Assembly (NCBI RefSeq): GCF_030818695.1
Contig: NZ_JAUTAR010000001.1
Location: forward strand, 4,210,501-4,274,500
Length of the DNA: 64,000 nt
Reading direction: 5' to 3'
Source of the DNA: Chryseobacterium sp. SORGH_AS_0447
GTDB lineage: Bacteria > Bacteroidota > Bacteroidia > Flavobacteriales > Weeksellaceae
The notes under the pieces were generated by a model. It saw only the letters and a program-made list of their open reading frames with translations. It was not told where the DNA came from and did not search any database. The position numbers were made by a program, and so were the translations under genes. Shown here piece after piece: positions 17,086 to 26,514 of this stretch; positions within the stretch are counted from its first letter, which is position 1; each line of letters begins with the position of its first letter.

Positions 17086-17787
17086 TTATTTTTTCAAAGC
17101 TAAAATATATTTATCAATATACAGCTGCTTCTCCTTCGATTTGTATTGCTGAATGTACCGGGGATGTTCCAAAACCGTCAATTTTTCAAACAAATTAGCT
17201 TCCCGGTTGATCTTTGCAATAAAATCCGCATTCTTTTTACCCATGATAAAAACTTCGGAAGTATCCAGATTCAGGCTGAGGTGCTTTTTTAAGGAACTGA
17301 TCATAAAATCCTTAACTTCGTTAAACAGGGCTTTATCATCATAATAATTGGCATTCACCCAACCGCTTTTCGATTTCCGGACGATGGCCAGCGGGAAAGG
17401 AGAATTGATATAAACATCACTGTAAAATGCTTCGGCTCCGCCATATTCCGCAATCATATCATAAACGAAAACGGATGAAACTTCGTGGGTGTAGGCTGAA
17501 GTCATTTTAATTCCGCATACGCTTTCCAGCCTTTTGGTATCGGTAAAGGGCACTCCCGTAACTCCGGAACCGTGGCGGCTGGGATTGATTCCCAAAAGAA
17601 ACTTACGCCGAATGGAATCGTTGTAATATTTGCGGTAAAACTGTTGCATGACGTCCAGTGTTTCCGGATTATCCAGATAAGGATTCATCACCATGAAATC
17701 ATCGGGAAGCGTACCACTGTAGTGGAGGGTTTTGTTGAATTCGATAACCTGTTCTGCAAAAGTTCCTTTCATATTCGAGTTTAACAT
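17086..17787 (-). CDS. SMUG2-type uracil-DNA glycosylase family protein
   Basis: 233 residues. The uracil-DNA glycosylase fold is indicated by motif 1, LLGINPSRHGSGVTGVPFTD (about 63-82), and motif 2 near the C-terminus, LEHPRYIQQYK (about 208-218), with the strand EVFIMGKKNADF between. This matches the SMUG2 branch, proposed to remove deaminated or damaged bases. The Asn in GINP is the presumed catalytic region residue. Start is uncertain: a second ATG five codons downstream (17772, MKGTFAEQV) fits family N-termini equally well. Followed by a terminator; no repair genes nearby. Confidence 0.85.
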   Translation of the reverse strand: MLNSNMKGTFAEQVIEFNKTLHYSGTLPDDFMVMNPYLDNPETLDVMQQFYRKYYNDSIRRKFLLGINPSRHGSGVTGVPFTDTKRLESVCGIKMTSAYTHEVSSVFVYDMIAEYGGAEAFYSDVYINSPFPLAIVRKSKSGWVNANYYDDKALFNEVKDFMISSLKKHLSLNLDTSEVFIMGKKNADFIAKINREANLFEKLTVLEHPRYIQQYKSKEKQLYIDKYILALKK

Positions 17788-17829
17788 TTAAAGATCAATA
17801 TTTTCCTTTTATCGCTTTCTATTCAGTTC

Positions 17830-18375
17830 TCAAATGTCTATATCCTGATCAAAATACGCTTCTTCTTTTAATCCTTCGATAAAAGTTTTAAAGTCTTTAG
17901 CCAGAAATGTTTTTCTATAGTCCGCTTCCTGATCCACATGCACGACTTCCGGCTCACCACTTTTTCCACACCTGGAATAATCCAGCAGGATCATGTCGTG
18001 TCCTGCAGAAGGACAGTCACAGACATACACTCCATCATCAGGATAGCCCCATTCTTCGATCATAAAACGGCTGCCAAGCTCTCCGCAAAGCGCATAGGTC
18101 TTTTCCCTTCCGATCCCCATGATTCCGGTAATGGCAATATGGTCATCTGCCCATGAAGTGCTTTCTGCCGTAGAAAAGCAGCTCCTTTCTACCAATCCGC
18201 CATTTCGGATGCGCATCAATTCGATATAAGATGCTGGAAGTTTGTACCCCAGTTCCTGCTCTACTGAAAGAATGGTTTCATCATCCGGGAAAGGTTCGGT
18301 GTAATCCCTTTCCGAATAACTGCTTTCATTCCAGAAACCGGTAAAATCAAAGTCTTTGATAAATTGCTGTTCCAT
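17830..18375 (-). CDS. SMI1/KNR4 family protein
   Basis: 181 residues with the SMI1/KNR4 (SUKH) pattern: an N-terminal VEQELGYKLPASYIELMRIRNGG (about 39-61, the conserved strand-helix with LP..Y..L...NGG), GIMGIG, and FMIEEWGYPDDGVYVCDCPSAGHDMILLDYSRCG. In bacteria many SUKH proteins are immunity proteins against contact-dependent or polymorphic toxins, but no toxin gene is adjacent, so a housekeeping role is as likely. It has its own terminator at the paaZ side upstream and lies 43 nt before the SMUG2-like gene. Confidence 0.88.
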   Translation of the reverse strand: MEQQFIKDFDFTGFWNESSYSERDYTEPFPDDETILSVEQELGYKLPASYIELMRIRNGGLVERSCFSTAESTSWADDHIAITGIMGIGREKTYALCGELGSRFMIEEWGYPDDGVYVCDCPSAGHDMILLDYSRCGKSGEPEVVHVDQEADYRKTFLAKDFKTFIEGLKEEAYFDQDIDI

Positions 18376-18389
18376 TTGGTTTATATTAA

Positions 18390-18420
18390 AAAAGAGCCTC
18401 TTTAAAAAAGGCTCTTTTAA
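18390..18420 (-). terminator. Terminator after paaZ
   Basis: Stem AAAAGAGCCT (18390-18399)/AGGCTCTTTT (18409-18418) with a 9-nt loop and T/A runs on both sides. It closes the paa operon on the minus strand. Confidence 0.8.
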
Positions 18421-18441
18421 ATTTATGAATTTTATTTTACA

Positions 18442-20938
18442 TTACACCAATCCGAACTGCTCGAAGTGATGGGTAAAATGTTTTCTGTGCATCAGCTCCC
18501 ACATTTCCTTATTGAGTTTTCCGAATACAAAATTCATATGTTCGGCCTGTGGATTTTCTTTGTAATATATCGAAAATCTTTTCAGGTTATCCAGGAATGA
18601 CTGTTTTGCGGCATCCAGGTTTTTGTGCTTCGGTTCAGGCAATGATCCATCGGCATCCAGGAACGGTGCCTGGAAGTCTTTCGGCATTTTGCGGTGATTG
18701 TATAGGGAATCCTGCCATTTTTCCAGCTGTTCTTCAGGAGTGAAGCACCGATCGGCTTCCGGTTCGCCTAAACTTACCAGTACACCGTGCTCCAAATGTT
18801 CGATCATCTGCTGAGGAGACATTTTCCCCCATTGTGAAGTGGTATTTTCCGTTAAGCCATTCAGGATTTTCTGAACATTCTTTACATTCAGGTCGATAAA
18901 TGGTGATTGTTTGGCTACCAAAGTAAGAATCGTTGCTACACAAACTACTTCTTCTCTCTGGTTGACCACTTCCACCAGCCATTTCACCACGCCGGACGGG
19001 ATATTTCTTCCCTTTACCCCACGGTTGATTTTTTCCTTGGCCGTTAAATAAACGGTAATTGTATCTCCGGCATACACCGGTTTGAAGAACGAACAGTTTT
19101 CCAGCCCGTAGTTCGCAATCACCGGCCCTTTTTTTCCGGAAACGAACAACCCCGCCGCTGCGGAAAGAATGAAATATCCGTGGGCAACTGTTTTGTCGAA
19201 AATAGTTCCCGTTAAGCTCGTTGCATCGGTATGGGCATAGAAATGATCCCATGAAACGTTGGAGAAATTTACGATATCCGCATCGGTAACGGTTCGGCCT
19301 GCCGTTTCCAGGGAATCCCCTATTTCGACTTCTTCAAAATACTTCCGGAAAGGATGCTTGTCTGAATATTTCTTTTCTGCCCCCTGCTGGTATACTTTGG
19401 TAATCGCGGTCAGGATATCCGGGGATCCCTGAATCGCGGTTTTCTGAAGGAAGAAATGAAGACCGTTCAGTCCGCCCATCTCCTCGCCTCCTCCGGCTCT
19501 TCCGGGACCACCATGCATCAGCGTCGGAAGCGGTGAACCGTGACCGGTGCTTTCCTTGGCGTTATCCCGGTTCAGAACGAAAATCCTTCCGTGCTGGGAA
19601 GCCATTTTCCATGACGTTTCGGCCACAAACTGATCATCATACGAAATAATAGACCCAACCAGACTTCCTTTTCCCCTTTTTGCCAAAGCTGCCGCTTCTT
19701 CCGCATCTTTGTACGGCATCAAAGTAGAAACCGGTCCGAAGGCTTCGACATCATGAGAGATATTCTTTTCAAAAGGTTTATCGTTAAAGAACAGTTTAGG
19801 ACTCATGAATGCACCATTTTCGTAATCGGCATCCACCAGTTCGTGCTGTCCGTCGTAAATCAGTTCCGTTTCCGCTTTCAGTAAATTTACTTTTCTTAAA
19901 ACTTCATCGTACTGCTGTCTGCCAACCAGGGATCCCATCTTCGTTTCCCGGCTCAACGGGTTTCCGATTTTGGTCTGGTCCAAAGCTTTTGATAAAGCCT
20001 GCTGTACATCGCCCCACCAGGTTCTCAGGAACAATAATCCTTCTGATGGCCGTACATTTCTGTCCTGCTTTCGTGGTCATTTCGTTTCGGACTTCCTTGA
20101 TGAACAAATCGAATTCCGGAGTGCCCGGCTTCGCTTCCAACCCCAAGATGGAACAGTTCAACGAATCCGCCTCCATATTGAAACGAACGGCATTGCCTGC
20201 CACCGACGGTAACGATTTTAATTTTCTTCCGGTTGTTGCCGAACCGGTAAACAGTACGGAATCCCCGTCCTGAACATAATCAAGGATATTTCCCGGTTCT
20301 CCGCAGACCAGCTGTACCGCTCCTTCAGGCAAAAGACCACTTTCGATCATATCCTGAAACACCGCATTGGTAAGATAAGACCCGAAAGGTGAAGGTTTCA
20401 CGATAGAAGGAACACCGGCCAATAAGGAAGTCGAAAGTTTTTCCAGCATCCCCCAAACCGGGAAGTTGTACGCGTTGATCTGCACGGAAACCCCTTCGCT
20501 CGGCGTAAGGATATGGGTTCCCAGGAAAGTTCCGTTGGCTGAAATTTTCTGTGTTTCCCCATCCACCCAGAATGGGGTGTTCGGAAGCATTCTCTTGGCC
20601 AGTCCGGAATAAGTAAAGAAAGTACCGAAACCGCCTTCGATATCCACCCACGAATCCACATGGGTGGCGCCCGTTTTATAGGATAATTCGTAATATTTTT
20701 TCTTTCTTTCAAGAAGATAGAGTGCTACTTTTTTCAGCATTTCCCCACGGTCATAGAACGTCATGGACGAAAGGTTTTTGTATCCAACGGTCCTTCCGTA
20801 GTCCAGTGCCTGTTCAAAATTAAGCCCCTCCGTATCTGAAACGGCCACCTGCTCTCCTGTCACGGCATTAAATAAAGGAATTCCGGTTCCGGTTCCTTCG
20901 ATCCATTCGCCGTGGATATAGTTCTTTAGTTTTTGCAT
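18442..20938 (-). pseudogene. paaZ: paaZ, oxepin-CoA hydrolase/aldehyde dehydrogenase, frameshifted, with C-terminal DUF1569-like domain
   Basis: The reading frame from 20938 encodes the first ~307 residues (aldehyde dehydrogenase, MQKLKNYIHGEWIEG to IVPENLVG, with the active-site-region AGQKCTAIRR). It then shifts to the frame ending at 18442. The shift maps to a run of four Gs on the coding strand (CCCC at 20012-20015): removing one restores VPENLVGDVQQALSKAL. The repaired protein (~831 residues) is ALDH, then a MaoC-like hydratase (VEIGDSLETAGRTVTDADIVNFSNVSWD...), then ~150 extra residues resembling DUF1569/DinB, with HFTHHFEQFG. PaaZ opens the oxepin-CoA ring and oxidises the aldehyde. 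Last gene of the paa operon. Sequencing error is likelier than true inactivation. Confidence 0.88.
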
Positions 20939-21017
20939 ACCATTTAATTTAACAATGTATCAATTTAACAGTTTACCAATAATTATTACACTGATACATT
21001 TATAGATTGTTTCATTT

Positions 21018-21848
21018 TTACTTTTTCGGTTCCTGATAGGGAAATAGTTTCAACAACCCTTCGTACAAACTTCTGTGCAGAATGGTGGCGTGGTTATCTG
21101 TTTCCATCATCTTATATTCTATCGTCCAGTTTTTCTTTCCCGCTTTTTTCAACACATCATCCAGATCTTCAGCATCTTTTACTATTACCGGATGTTCCCC
21201 TTTTCCGACGGAAATATAAATAAATTTCTTCGTATCCGGAATTTTAGCCAGCCATTGGGTTGCCCCCTTCAAAAGGCTTTCATCATCCCACCATAAACTT
21301 GGGCTGATGATAAAATAATTATTGAACAGCTCCGGTTTTTTCAGTAAAATTTCTGTCGCCAGCAAGCCGCCCAAAGATTGTCCGAATACATATTTTTCCG
21401 TTACCTTAAACTGATTTTCGATATACGGTTTTAATTCTTTTTCAAGAAAACTGATGAATTTATCGGAATGTCCGGTTGTAGGGTAATCCTTCTGTAGATC
21501 TTTCAAATCCGTATGAAAGGTAAAATCTCTTTTCCGATCAGTATTGGCTATTCCTACCACAATGGTTTCCGGCATGGCATACATCTGATTGAAAAAGTGA
21601 ATCAGTCCGCTAACATGGATAAAGTCTTCATTCATGCTTCCATCCATCAGATAAATGACCGGATAGGATTTGGTCTTATCAAAATTCTGCGGAAGATAGA
21701 TATTCAATATTCTGTCTTCATTTAAAATTTTAGATTTCAATGTTCGGATTTCACCAATCGTTAAGGGTTTTACATTGTTGTTCTGGCCCGAAACCATAAC
21801 TGAAAGCCCAAACATCATGATGAAGATCAGAAGAATTTTTTTAATCAT
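21018..21848 (-). CDS. Secreted alpha/beta-hydrolase of the putative esterase family
   Basis: 276 residues with a signal peptide (residues 1-22, ending VSG-Q). The esterase-D/Fes-like pattern is clear: YPVIYLMDGS (about 62-71), nucleophile elbow GQSLGG, acid region, and His near DNHATILHRS. It probably hydrolyses an ester in the periplasm; the substrate is unknown. It sits between paaY and paaZ on the same strand (30 nt from paaY, 79 nt from paaZ), an insertion with no obvious role in phenylacetate breakdown. Confidence 0.85.
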   Translation of the reverse strand: MIKKILLIFIMMFGLSVMVSGQNNNVKPLTIGEIRTLKSKILNEDRILNIYLPQNFDKTKSYPVIYLMDGSMNEDFIHVSGLIHFFNQMYAMPETIVVGIANTDRKRDFTFHTDLKDLQKDYPTTGHSDKFISFLEKELKPYIENQFKVTEKYVFGQSLGGLLATEILLKKPELFNNYFIISPSLWWDDESLLKGATQWLAKIPDTKKFIYISVGKGEHPVIVKDAEDLDDVLKKAGKKNWTIEYKMMETDNHATILHRSLYEGLLKLFPYQEPKK

Positions 21849-21878
21849 TTTTACTTTACTTTTTCTAAACCTCGCAGT

Positions 21879-22472
21879 TTACTTCACATCATCCCAAATA
21901 CTGTAATCGATAATTTTAGTTGGAACCTGTTTTACATATTCGGTGAACGGCTCGCAGGGCAGAATGGCATCTTTCCCTTCCCTGGCCAGTTCCTGATACA
22001 GTTTTGTACCTTCGGTTTTCCATTTGATCATTTCATCGGAAACATCACGGATAATCTTTGCCGGGCTTCCGACAATCAGCTTTCTGGCTTCACACCTGAA
22101 GTTGGCGGGCACAAAAGCCAAAGCTCCGATTATACATTCGTCACCGATAATTGCTTTGTCCATCACCACGGCGTTCATTCCCACCAGGCAGTTTCTTCCA
22201 ATATGTCCGGAATGGATGATGGCTCCGTGGCCGATATGGGCCGATTCTTCGAGAATGGTTTCAATACCCGGAAAAACATGCAGGGTACAGTTTTCCTGAA
22301 CATTCGCTCCGTCTTTCACGATGATTTTCCCCCAGTCGCCGCGGATCACCGCATTCGGGCCCACATACACTTCTTCACCGATTTCCACATTCCCGATCAC
22401 CACCGCCTGCGGATGAATGTAGGCAGAAGGTTTGATGATGGGCCGGATGCCATGGTAGGAGTAGATATTCAT
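21879..22472 (-). CDS. paaY: PaaY-like gamma-carbonic-anhydrase family thioesterase
   Basis: 197 residues built of left-handed beta-helix hexapeptide repeats (IHPQAVVIGNVEIGEEVYVGPNAVIRGD... ). The metal-binding histidines are visible in LHVF and GHGAIIHSGHIG. Length and C-terminal helix (PCEPFTEYVKQVPTKIIDY) match PaaY, a thioesterase thought to release CoA trapped in dead-end products of the phenylacetate pathway. Located between paaJ and the esterase gene in the operon. Confidence 0.85.
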   Translation of the reverse strand: MNIYSYHGIRPIIKPSAYIHPQAVVIGNVEIGEEVYVGPNAVIRGDWGKIIVKDGANVQENCTLHVFPGIETILEESAHIGHGAIIHSGHIGRNCLVGMNAVVMDKAIIGDECIIGALAFVPANFRCEARKLIVGSPAKIIRDVSDEMIKWKTEGTKLYQELAREGKDAILPCEPFTEYVKQVPTKIIDYSIWDDVK

Positions 22473-22624
22473 AAATTTTTTGTTAAAAATTTAATGTAAC
22501 AATGGATTAATGTACAAGTTTACCTATAGATGCTTCAACAGGCTCAGCATGACATTACGCAAAATTGTTTCACGGCTACATTGTTACATTGTTACATTGA
22601 TAAATTGTTATACTATTAAAAAAG

Positions 22625-23833
22625 TTATACTTTTTCAATCACCATTGCATAGCCCTGTCCTACACCAATACAAAGGGTACACAAGGCATATTTTTTATTC
22701 TGTTTTTGCAATTCCATAGCGGCAGAACCAATGATCCTGGCTCCAGAAACTCCAAGTGGATGACCGATGGCAATAGCGCCTCCGTTTGGATTTACTCTGG
22801 AATCATCGTCTTTTAAACATAATGATCTCGTCACCGCCAAAGCCTGGGCGGCAAAGGCTTCATTCAGTTCGATGACATCCATATCATCCAGTGACAGGTT
22901 TAATCTTTTTAAAACTTTCTGAGAAGCTTCTACCGGGCCAATCCCCATGATTCTTGGCTCAACCCCGGCAACGGCGGAACCTAAAATTTTAGCAATAGGC
23001 TGCAGTCCGTATTTTTGTACGGCCTCTTCACTGGCTAAAATCAATGCCGCAGCGCCGTCGTTCATTCCTGAAGCATTTCCGGCGGTTACCGTTCCCCCTT
23101 CTTTTCTGAAAGCAGGGCGAAGTTTCGCCAGTCCTTCCATTGTAGAAGTCGGTTTAATAAATTCATCTTTATCGAAAACTTTAGGTTCTCCTTTCTTCTG
23201 TGGGATTTCCACCTGTACGATTTCTTCCGCTAGCCTTCCGTTTTCCTGTGCTTTGGAAGCTTTCTGCTGAGACCACAGCGCAAACTGGTCCTGGTCCTCA
23301 CGGCTGATCTGGTGCATATCGGCTAAGTTTTCCGCTGTTTCCCCCATACCGTCAACACCGTACATTTCTTTCATTTTCGGGTTGACAAACCTCCATCCGA
23401 AAGTAGTATCGAACATCTGGCTGTCTCTTCCGAAAGCTGTGCTCGGTTTTGACATTACATACGGCGAACGCGTCATGTGCTCTACACCGCCGGCAATATA
23501 AATTTCGCCCTCGCCTGCAGCTATCGCACGGAAGGCATTGGCAACGGCAGACATTCCCGAAGCACACAGCCTGTTAACGGTCTCTCCTCCGATTTTATAA
23601 GGAAGTCCGGCCAACAGCAGGGCCATTCTCGCCACATTCCGGTTATCTTCCCCGGCCTGGTTGGCACATCCGAAGATCACATCCTCGATTTCCTGTACCG
23701 GAACTTCCGGATTTCTCGCGATGATCTCTTTGATGACAATGGCTGCCAGATCATCGGCTCTTACTTCTGAAAGGCCACCGCTTAATTTCGAAATCGGAGT
23801 CCTGATATAATCTATGATATATACGTTGTTCAT
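22625..23833 (-). CDS. paaJ: 3-oxoadipyl-CoA thiolase / acetyl-CoA acyltransferase PaaJ
   Basis: 402 residues, full-length thiolase. Motifs: nucleophilic Cys in [11 protein letters not shown] (about 88-98), [25 protein letters not shown] with the catalytic His, and the second Cys in TLCIGVGQG at the C-terminus. In the paa operon it performs the thiolytic cleavages that yield acetyl-CoA and succinyl-CoA. A homologous thiolase for beta-ketoadipate (pcaF) would look very similar; context favours PaaJ. It is followed by a repeat-laden gap of 150 nt before paaY. Confidence 0.93.
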   Translation of the reverse strand: MNNVYIIDYIRTPISKLSGGLSEVRADDLAAIVIKEIIARNPEVPVQEIEDVIFGCANQAGEDNRNVARMALLLAGLPYKIGGETVNRLCASGMSAVANAFRAIAAGEGEIYIAGGVEHMTRSPYVMSKPSTAFGRDSQMFDTTFGWRFVNPKMKEMYGVDGMGETAENLADMHQISREDQDQFALWSQQKASKAQENGRLAEEIVQVEIPQKKGEPKVFDKDEFIKPTSTMEGLAKLRPAFRKEGGTVTAGNASGMNDGAAALILASEEAVQKYGLQPIAKILGSAVAGVEPRIMGIGPVEASQKVLKRLNLSLDDMDVIELNEAFAAQALAVTRSLCLKDDDSRVNPNGGAIAIGHPLGVSGARIIGSAAMELQKQNKKYALCTLCIGVGQGYAMVIEKV

Positions 23834-23870
23834 TAATTTTAATTTAACAATTTAGTAATGTAACATTGAA

Positions 23871-24284
23871 CTAAAGTTCCGTTACTTTCTTTCCTATTTT
23901 ATACACAGTCCCTACAAACTTGGCGACCAGTTCATCGTTCTGATTCGTGATTTTGATATCGTAAACTGCTGTTTTCCGGGTTTCGTTGGCGAGGATACTT
24001 TCTGCCCTGAAAACATCACCTTCTTTTCCGGCTTTGGTAAAATTGATGACACAGTTTAAGGCCACTGCGGCGTCTCCCGAATTGTTGGATGAAAAGGCCA
24101 GTGCCGAATCGGCAAAGGCAAACGTAACGCCTCCATGTACCGTTTTCAGCCCGTTGATCATTTCTTTTTTAACGGGCATTTCTATTAAACAATAGTTCTC
24201 TTTAATTTCAATCAGTCTGATATTCATCCATTGGGAAAAATAGTCCTGACCGAGCATATATTCTGCAACCTGTTTGGGTGTCAT
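23871..24284 (-). CDS. paaI: Phenylacetate-pathway hotdog thioesterase PaaI
   Basis: 137 residues, single hotdog domain. The central helix motif HGGVTFAFADSALAFSSN (about 50-67) contains the HGG and the Asp used in catalysis. PaaI hydrolyses phenylacetyl-CoA and hydroxylated derivatives to rescue CoA. The start overlaps the stop of the preceding 82-residue membrane protein by 4 nt, so translation is probably coupled. Confidence 0.92.
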   Translation of the reverse strand: MTPKQVAEYMLGQDYFSQWMNIRLIEIKENYCLIEMPVKKEMINGLKTVHGGVTFAFADSALAFSSNNSGDAAVALNCVINFTKAGKEGDVFRAESILANETRKTAVYDIKITNQNDELVAKFVGTVYKIGKKVTEL

Positions 24285-24529
24285 TTATTCTTATTTAAAT
24301 TTTTGAATTTTATCAAATCTTTCCATGTGTAATCTCTTCCGTCAAGAATGAAAATAGCAAAGAATACGAAGACGAAATAAAATACAATCCCATAGATACC
24401 CATGACTTTTTCATTATCCCATCCGAAATAATAGAAAAGAAGTTTAAAAACAGAGAAAAATACAACAGAAAGTACTGCATGTACAAGAGAGCGTAAAAGG
24501 TTTTTCTTTGTAAATATTCTTTTAAGCAT
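24281..24529 (-). CDS. Small membrane protein in paa operon
   Basis: 82 residues: basic N-terminus MLKRIFTKKN, hydrophobic helices at about 15-33 and 42-62, charged C-terminus. No known family. It overlaps paaI by 4 nt and follows the 104-residue coding frame by 27 nt. No role in phenylacetate breakdown is known to me. Confidence 0.7.
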   Translation of the reverse strand: MLKRIFTKKNLLRSLVHAVLSVVFFSVFKLLFYYFGWDNEKVMGIYGIVFYFVFVFFAIFILDGRDYTWKDLIKFKNLNKNK

Positions 24530-24556
24530 GGCTTTTGGCTTTATATTATATATTTA

Positions 24557-24868
24557 TTACCGTGCTATCTCTGCATATAATTCATCAGCCAACCGATCGT
24601 AAATATTCATGGTTTTACCCAGAATAATTTGAACGTTGGAAAGATTCTCCGTATGTAAAGCATCGCTTTTATCCTGATAAGAAGCGTCGAGATCGATCCC
24701 ATCCTCCTGTGCGATTCTTTTAATTAGGGCCTTATACTTTTCATTGAATTTACCCAGCAGTTCAAGTTTTTCCCGATCATCTTCGATTGAAGAAAGCTCC
24801 TGAACCAGATATTCTTTTTCAATGAGAAGCCTGGTTTCCAATTCGGCTCTGAATCTTTCTATATTCAT
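24557..24868 (-). CDS. Hypothetical helical protein in paa operon
   Basis: 103 residues from the ATG at 24868 (MNIERFRAELETRLL). An in-frame start eight codons upstream is rejected because those codons lie in the intergenic TTTGAAAAT repeat. The protein is highly charged and predicted all-helical, with coiled-coil character (about 5-60: EYLVQELSSIEDDREKLELLGKFNEKYKALIKR). No family recognised. It lies between paaH and the 82-residue membrane protein. Confidence 0.65.
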   Translation of the reverse strand: MNIERFRAELETRLLIEKEYLVQELSSIEDDREKLELLGKFNEKYKALIKRIAQEDGIDLDASYQDKSDALHTENLSNVQIILGKTMNIYDRLADELYAEIAR

Positions 24869-24942
24869 ATTATTGATTTGAAAATTAATCAATTTGAGAA
24901 TTTGAAAATATTGTAAAAAACCATTTCCAAATTAATCCATTT

Positions 24943-26085
24943 TCAAATTGTCTCATTTAATTTACGGAGCAACGGGCTTTGCCTGTACCTTTCTTCCTGA
25001 TATTCTTCGTAAAGACCTTGCAGGGTTTCAGAGATTTTTTCGTATCCGATTTCCTGTCCCCAGGCCAATAATCCTTTCGGGTAATTTACGCCTTTCTGCA
25101 TCGCCAATTCAAGATCCTGATCACTGGCAATGCCTAATCTTTTGGCTTCTACCGCTTCATTGATGAGCATGGAGATGATTCTCAGGAAAATCTGCTGGTA
25201 AAGTGCCTCATCCTTTTGAGGTTCGGGTTTGGTCGATCCTTCCGCATAATCATAGAACCCTTTTCCGGTTTTTCTACCGTGGAGCTTGGCTTCCGACATT
25301 CTTTGCTGCAATAAGGAAGGCTTGTATTTCGGATCGTAGAAATAATCTTTATATACGGTTGTGGTTACAGAGAAATTCACATCCACTCCGATAAGGTCCA
25401 TCAATTCAAACGGTCCCATTTTAAAATTTCCTAAAGTTCTCATGGCATCATCCACCTGTTCCGGTGTAGCAATGTTTTCTTCCACCATCCTTAGTCCTTC
25501 TCCATAATACGGACGGGCAATCCTGTTTACGATAAATCCCGGAATATCTTTAGCGATAACCGGTGTTTTCCCCCAGTCTTTCATGAGATTGTAGATTTTT
25601 TCCGGCAATGACTGTTCAGTCAGCAGAGAAGGGATTACTTCTACCAATGGCATCAGGGGCGCCGGATTGAAAAAATGGATTCCGATGAAACGTTCGGGAT
25701 GTTTCAGTTCCGCACCAAGGGAGGTGATGGAAATAGATGAGGTATTAGAACCAATAATACAGGTTTCGGAAACATGGTTTTCCAGTTCTGTGAATACCTT
25801 CGTTTTAATTTCTTTATTTTCAATGATGGCTTCTATGACCAGCTGGCAGTCTTTAAATTCCTTCAGTTCTGTAGCGATGGAGATATTGGATAAAATTTCA
25901 GTCATTTTTTCGCCTGAAATTTTTTGCTTGTTTACCAGTTTAGTAAGTGTCTTTTCCAAACCGAGGGTGGCTGTTTCCACCTGTCTGGCATTCGCATCAT
26001 ATACCCATACTTTGCATCCGTTGGTAGCCGCTACCTGTGCGATGCCTATCCCCATATTTCCGGCACCGATGATTCCTATATTCAT
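24943..26085 (-). CDS. paaH: 3-hydroxyadipyl-CoA dehydrogenase PaaH
   Basis: 380 residues. NAD-binding Rossmann motif GIIGAGNMGIGIAQ at the N-terminus, SNTSSISIT, the catalytic region GIHFFNPAPLMPLVEV with the active His, KDIPGFIVNRIARPYYGEG, and a C-terminal 3HCDH dimerisation domain (FELMDLIGVDVNFSV). It oxidises 3-hydroxyadipyl-CoA to 3-oxoadipyl-CoA in the lower phenylacetate pathway. Separated from paaG by the four-helix-bundle gene. Confidence 0.93.
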   Translation of the reverse strand: MNIGIIGAGNMGIGIAQVAATNGCKVWVYDANARQVETATLGLEKTLTKLVNKQKISGEKMTEILSNISIATELKEFKDCQLVIEAIIENKEIKTKVFTELENHVSETCIIGSNTSSISITSLGAELKHPERFIGIHFFNPAPLMPLVEVIPSLLTEQSLPEKIYNLMKDWGKTPVIAKDIPGFIVNRIARPYYGEGLRMVEENIATPEQVDDAMRTLGNFKMGPFELMDLIGVDVNFSVTTTVYKDYFYDPKYKPSLLQQRMSEAKLHGRKTGKGFYDYAEGSTKPEPQKDEALYQQIFLRIISMLINEAVEAKRLGIASDQDLELAMQKGVNYPKGLLAWGQEIGYEKISETLQGLYEEYQEERYRQSPLLRKLNETI

Positions 26086-26125
26086 ATATTGAATTTGAAA
26101 ATTTGAGAATATCTTAATTTGAAAA

Positions 26126-26479
26126 TTATTTAATCTTGGAAGTTGAAATGATTTTCGAGAGAATCAGGATAATTTCTTTGAGTTCTGAAAATAATTTTTC
26201 ATCCGGCGACTTCAGATAAGGAGACATCATACATAACAGGAGCCAGTACTCTGTCTCATCTGCTTCTTTTGCCGCAATTTTTAATTTATGAATGAAATCT
26301 GCTTTGCTTTCTGCATTTTGAGCTTCTCTAACATTTGCACCAATAGATGTTCCTGCCTTAAAAACCTGATTAGCTAAAGGATACCTTTTAGCTTCATATA
26401 AAACTTCAGAAAATTCGATTATTTTCAATGCAAAATCAAAAGTCTTATTAACGATGACATTTTCTTTATCATTTCTCAT
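26126..26479 (-). CDS. Four-helix-bundle (S23/23S rRNA IVP-type) protein
   Basis: 117 residues from the ATG at 26479 (MRNDKENVIVNKTF); a TTG two codons upstream lies in repeat DNA and is rejected. The pattern FALKIIEFSEVL...YPLANQVFKAGTSIGANVREAQNAESKADFIHKLKIAAKEADETEYWL is the family found in intervening sequences of 23S rRNA genes, now known mostly as solitary genes. Function is unknown; it forms a pentamer in solved examples. Its place between paaG and paaH, flanked by TTTGAAAAT repeats, suggests a mobile or hitch-hiking gene. Confidence 0.88.
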   Translation of the reverse strand: MRNDKENVIVNKTFDFALKIIEFSEVLYEAKRYPLANQVFKAGTSIGANVREAQNAESKADFIHKLKIAAKEADETEYWLLLCMMSPYLKSPDEKLFSELKEIILILSKIISTSKIK

Positions 26480-26514
26480 TTTCAAATTCTTAAATTACTA
26501 TATTTTCAAATTGA

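Noticed and set aside
18442..20938. Two separate enzymes (an aldehyde dehydrogenase fragment and a MaoC protein)
   Set aside because: The break is inside the aldehyde dehydrogenase domain and one-base correction restores PaaZ, so it is a single gene.
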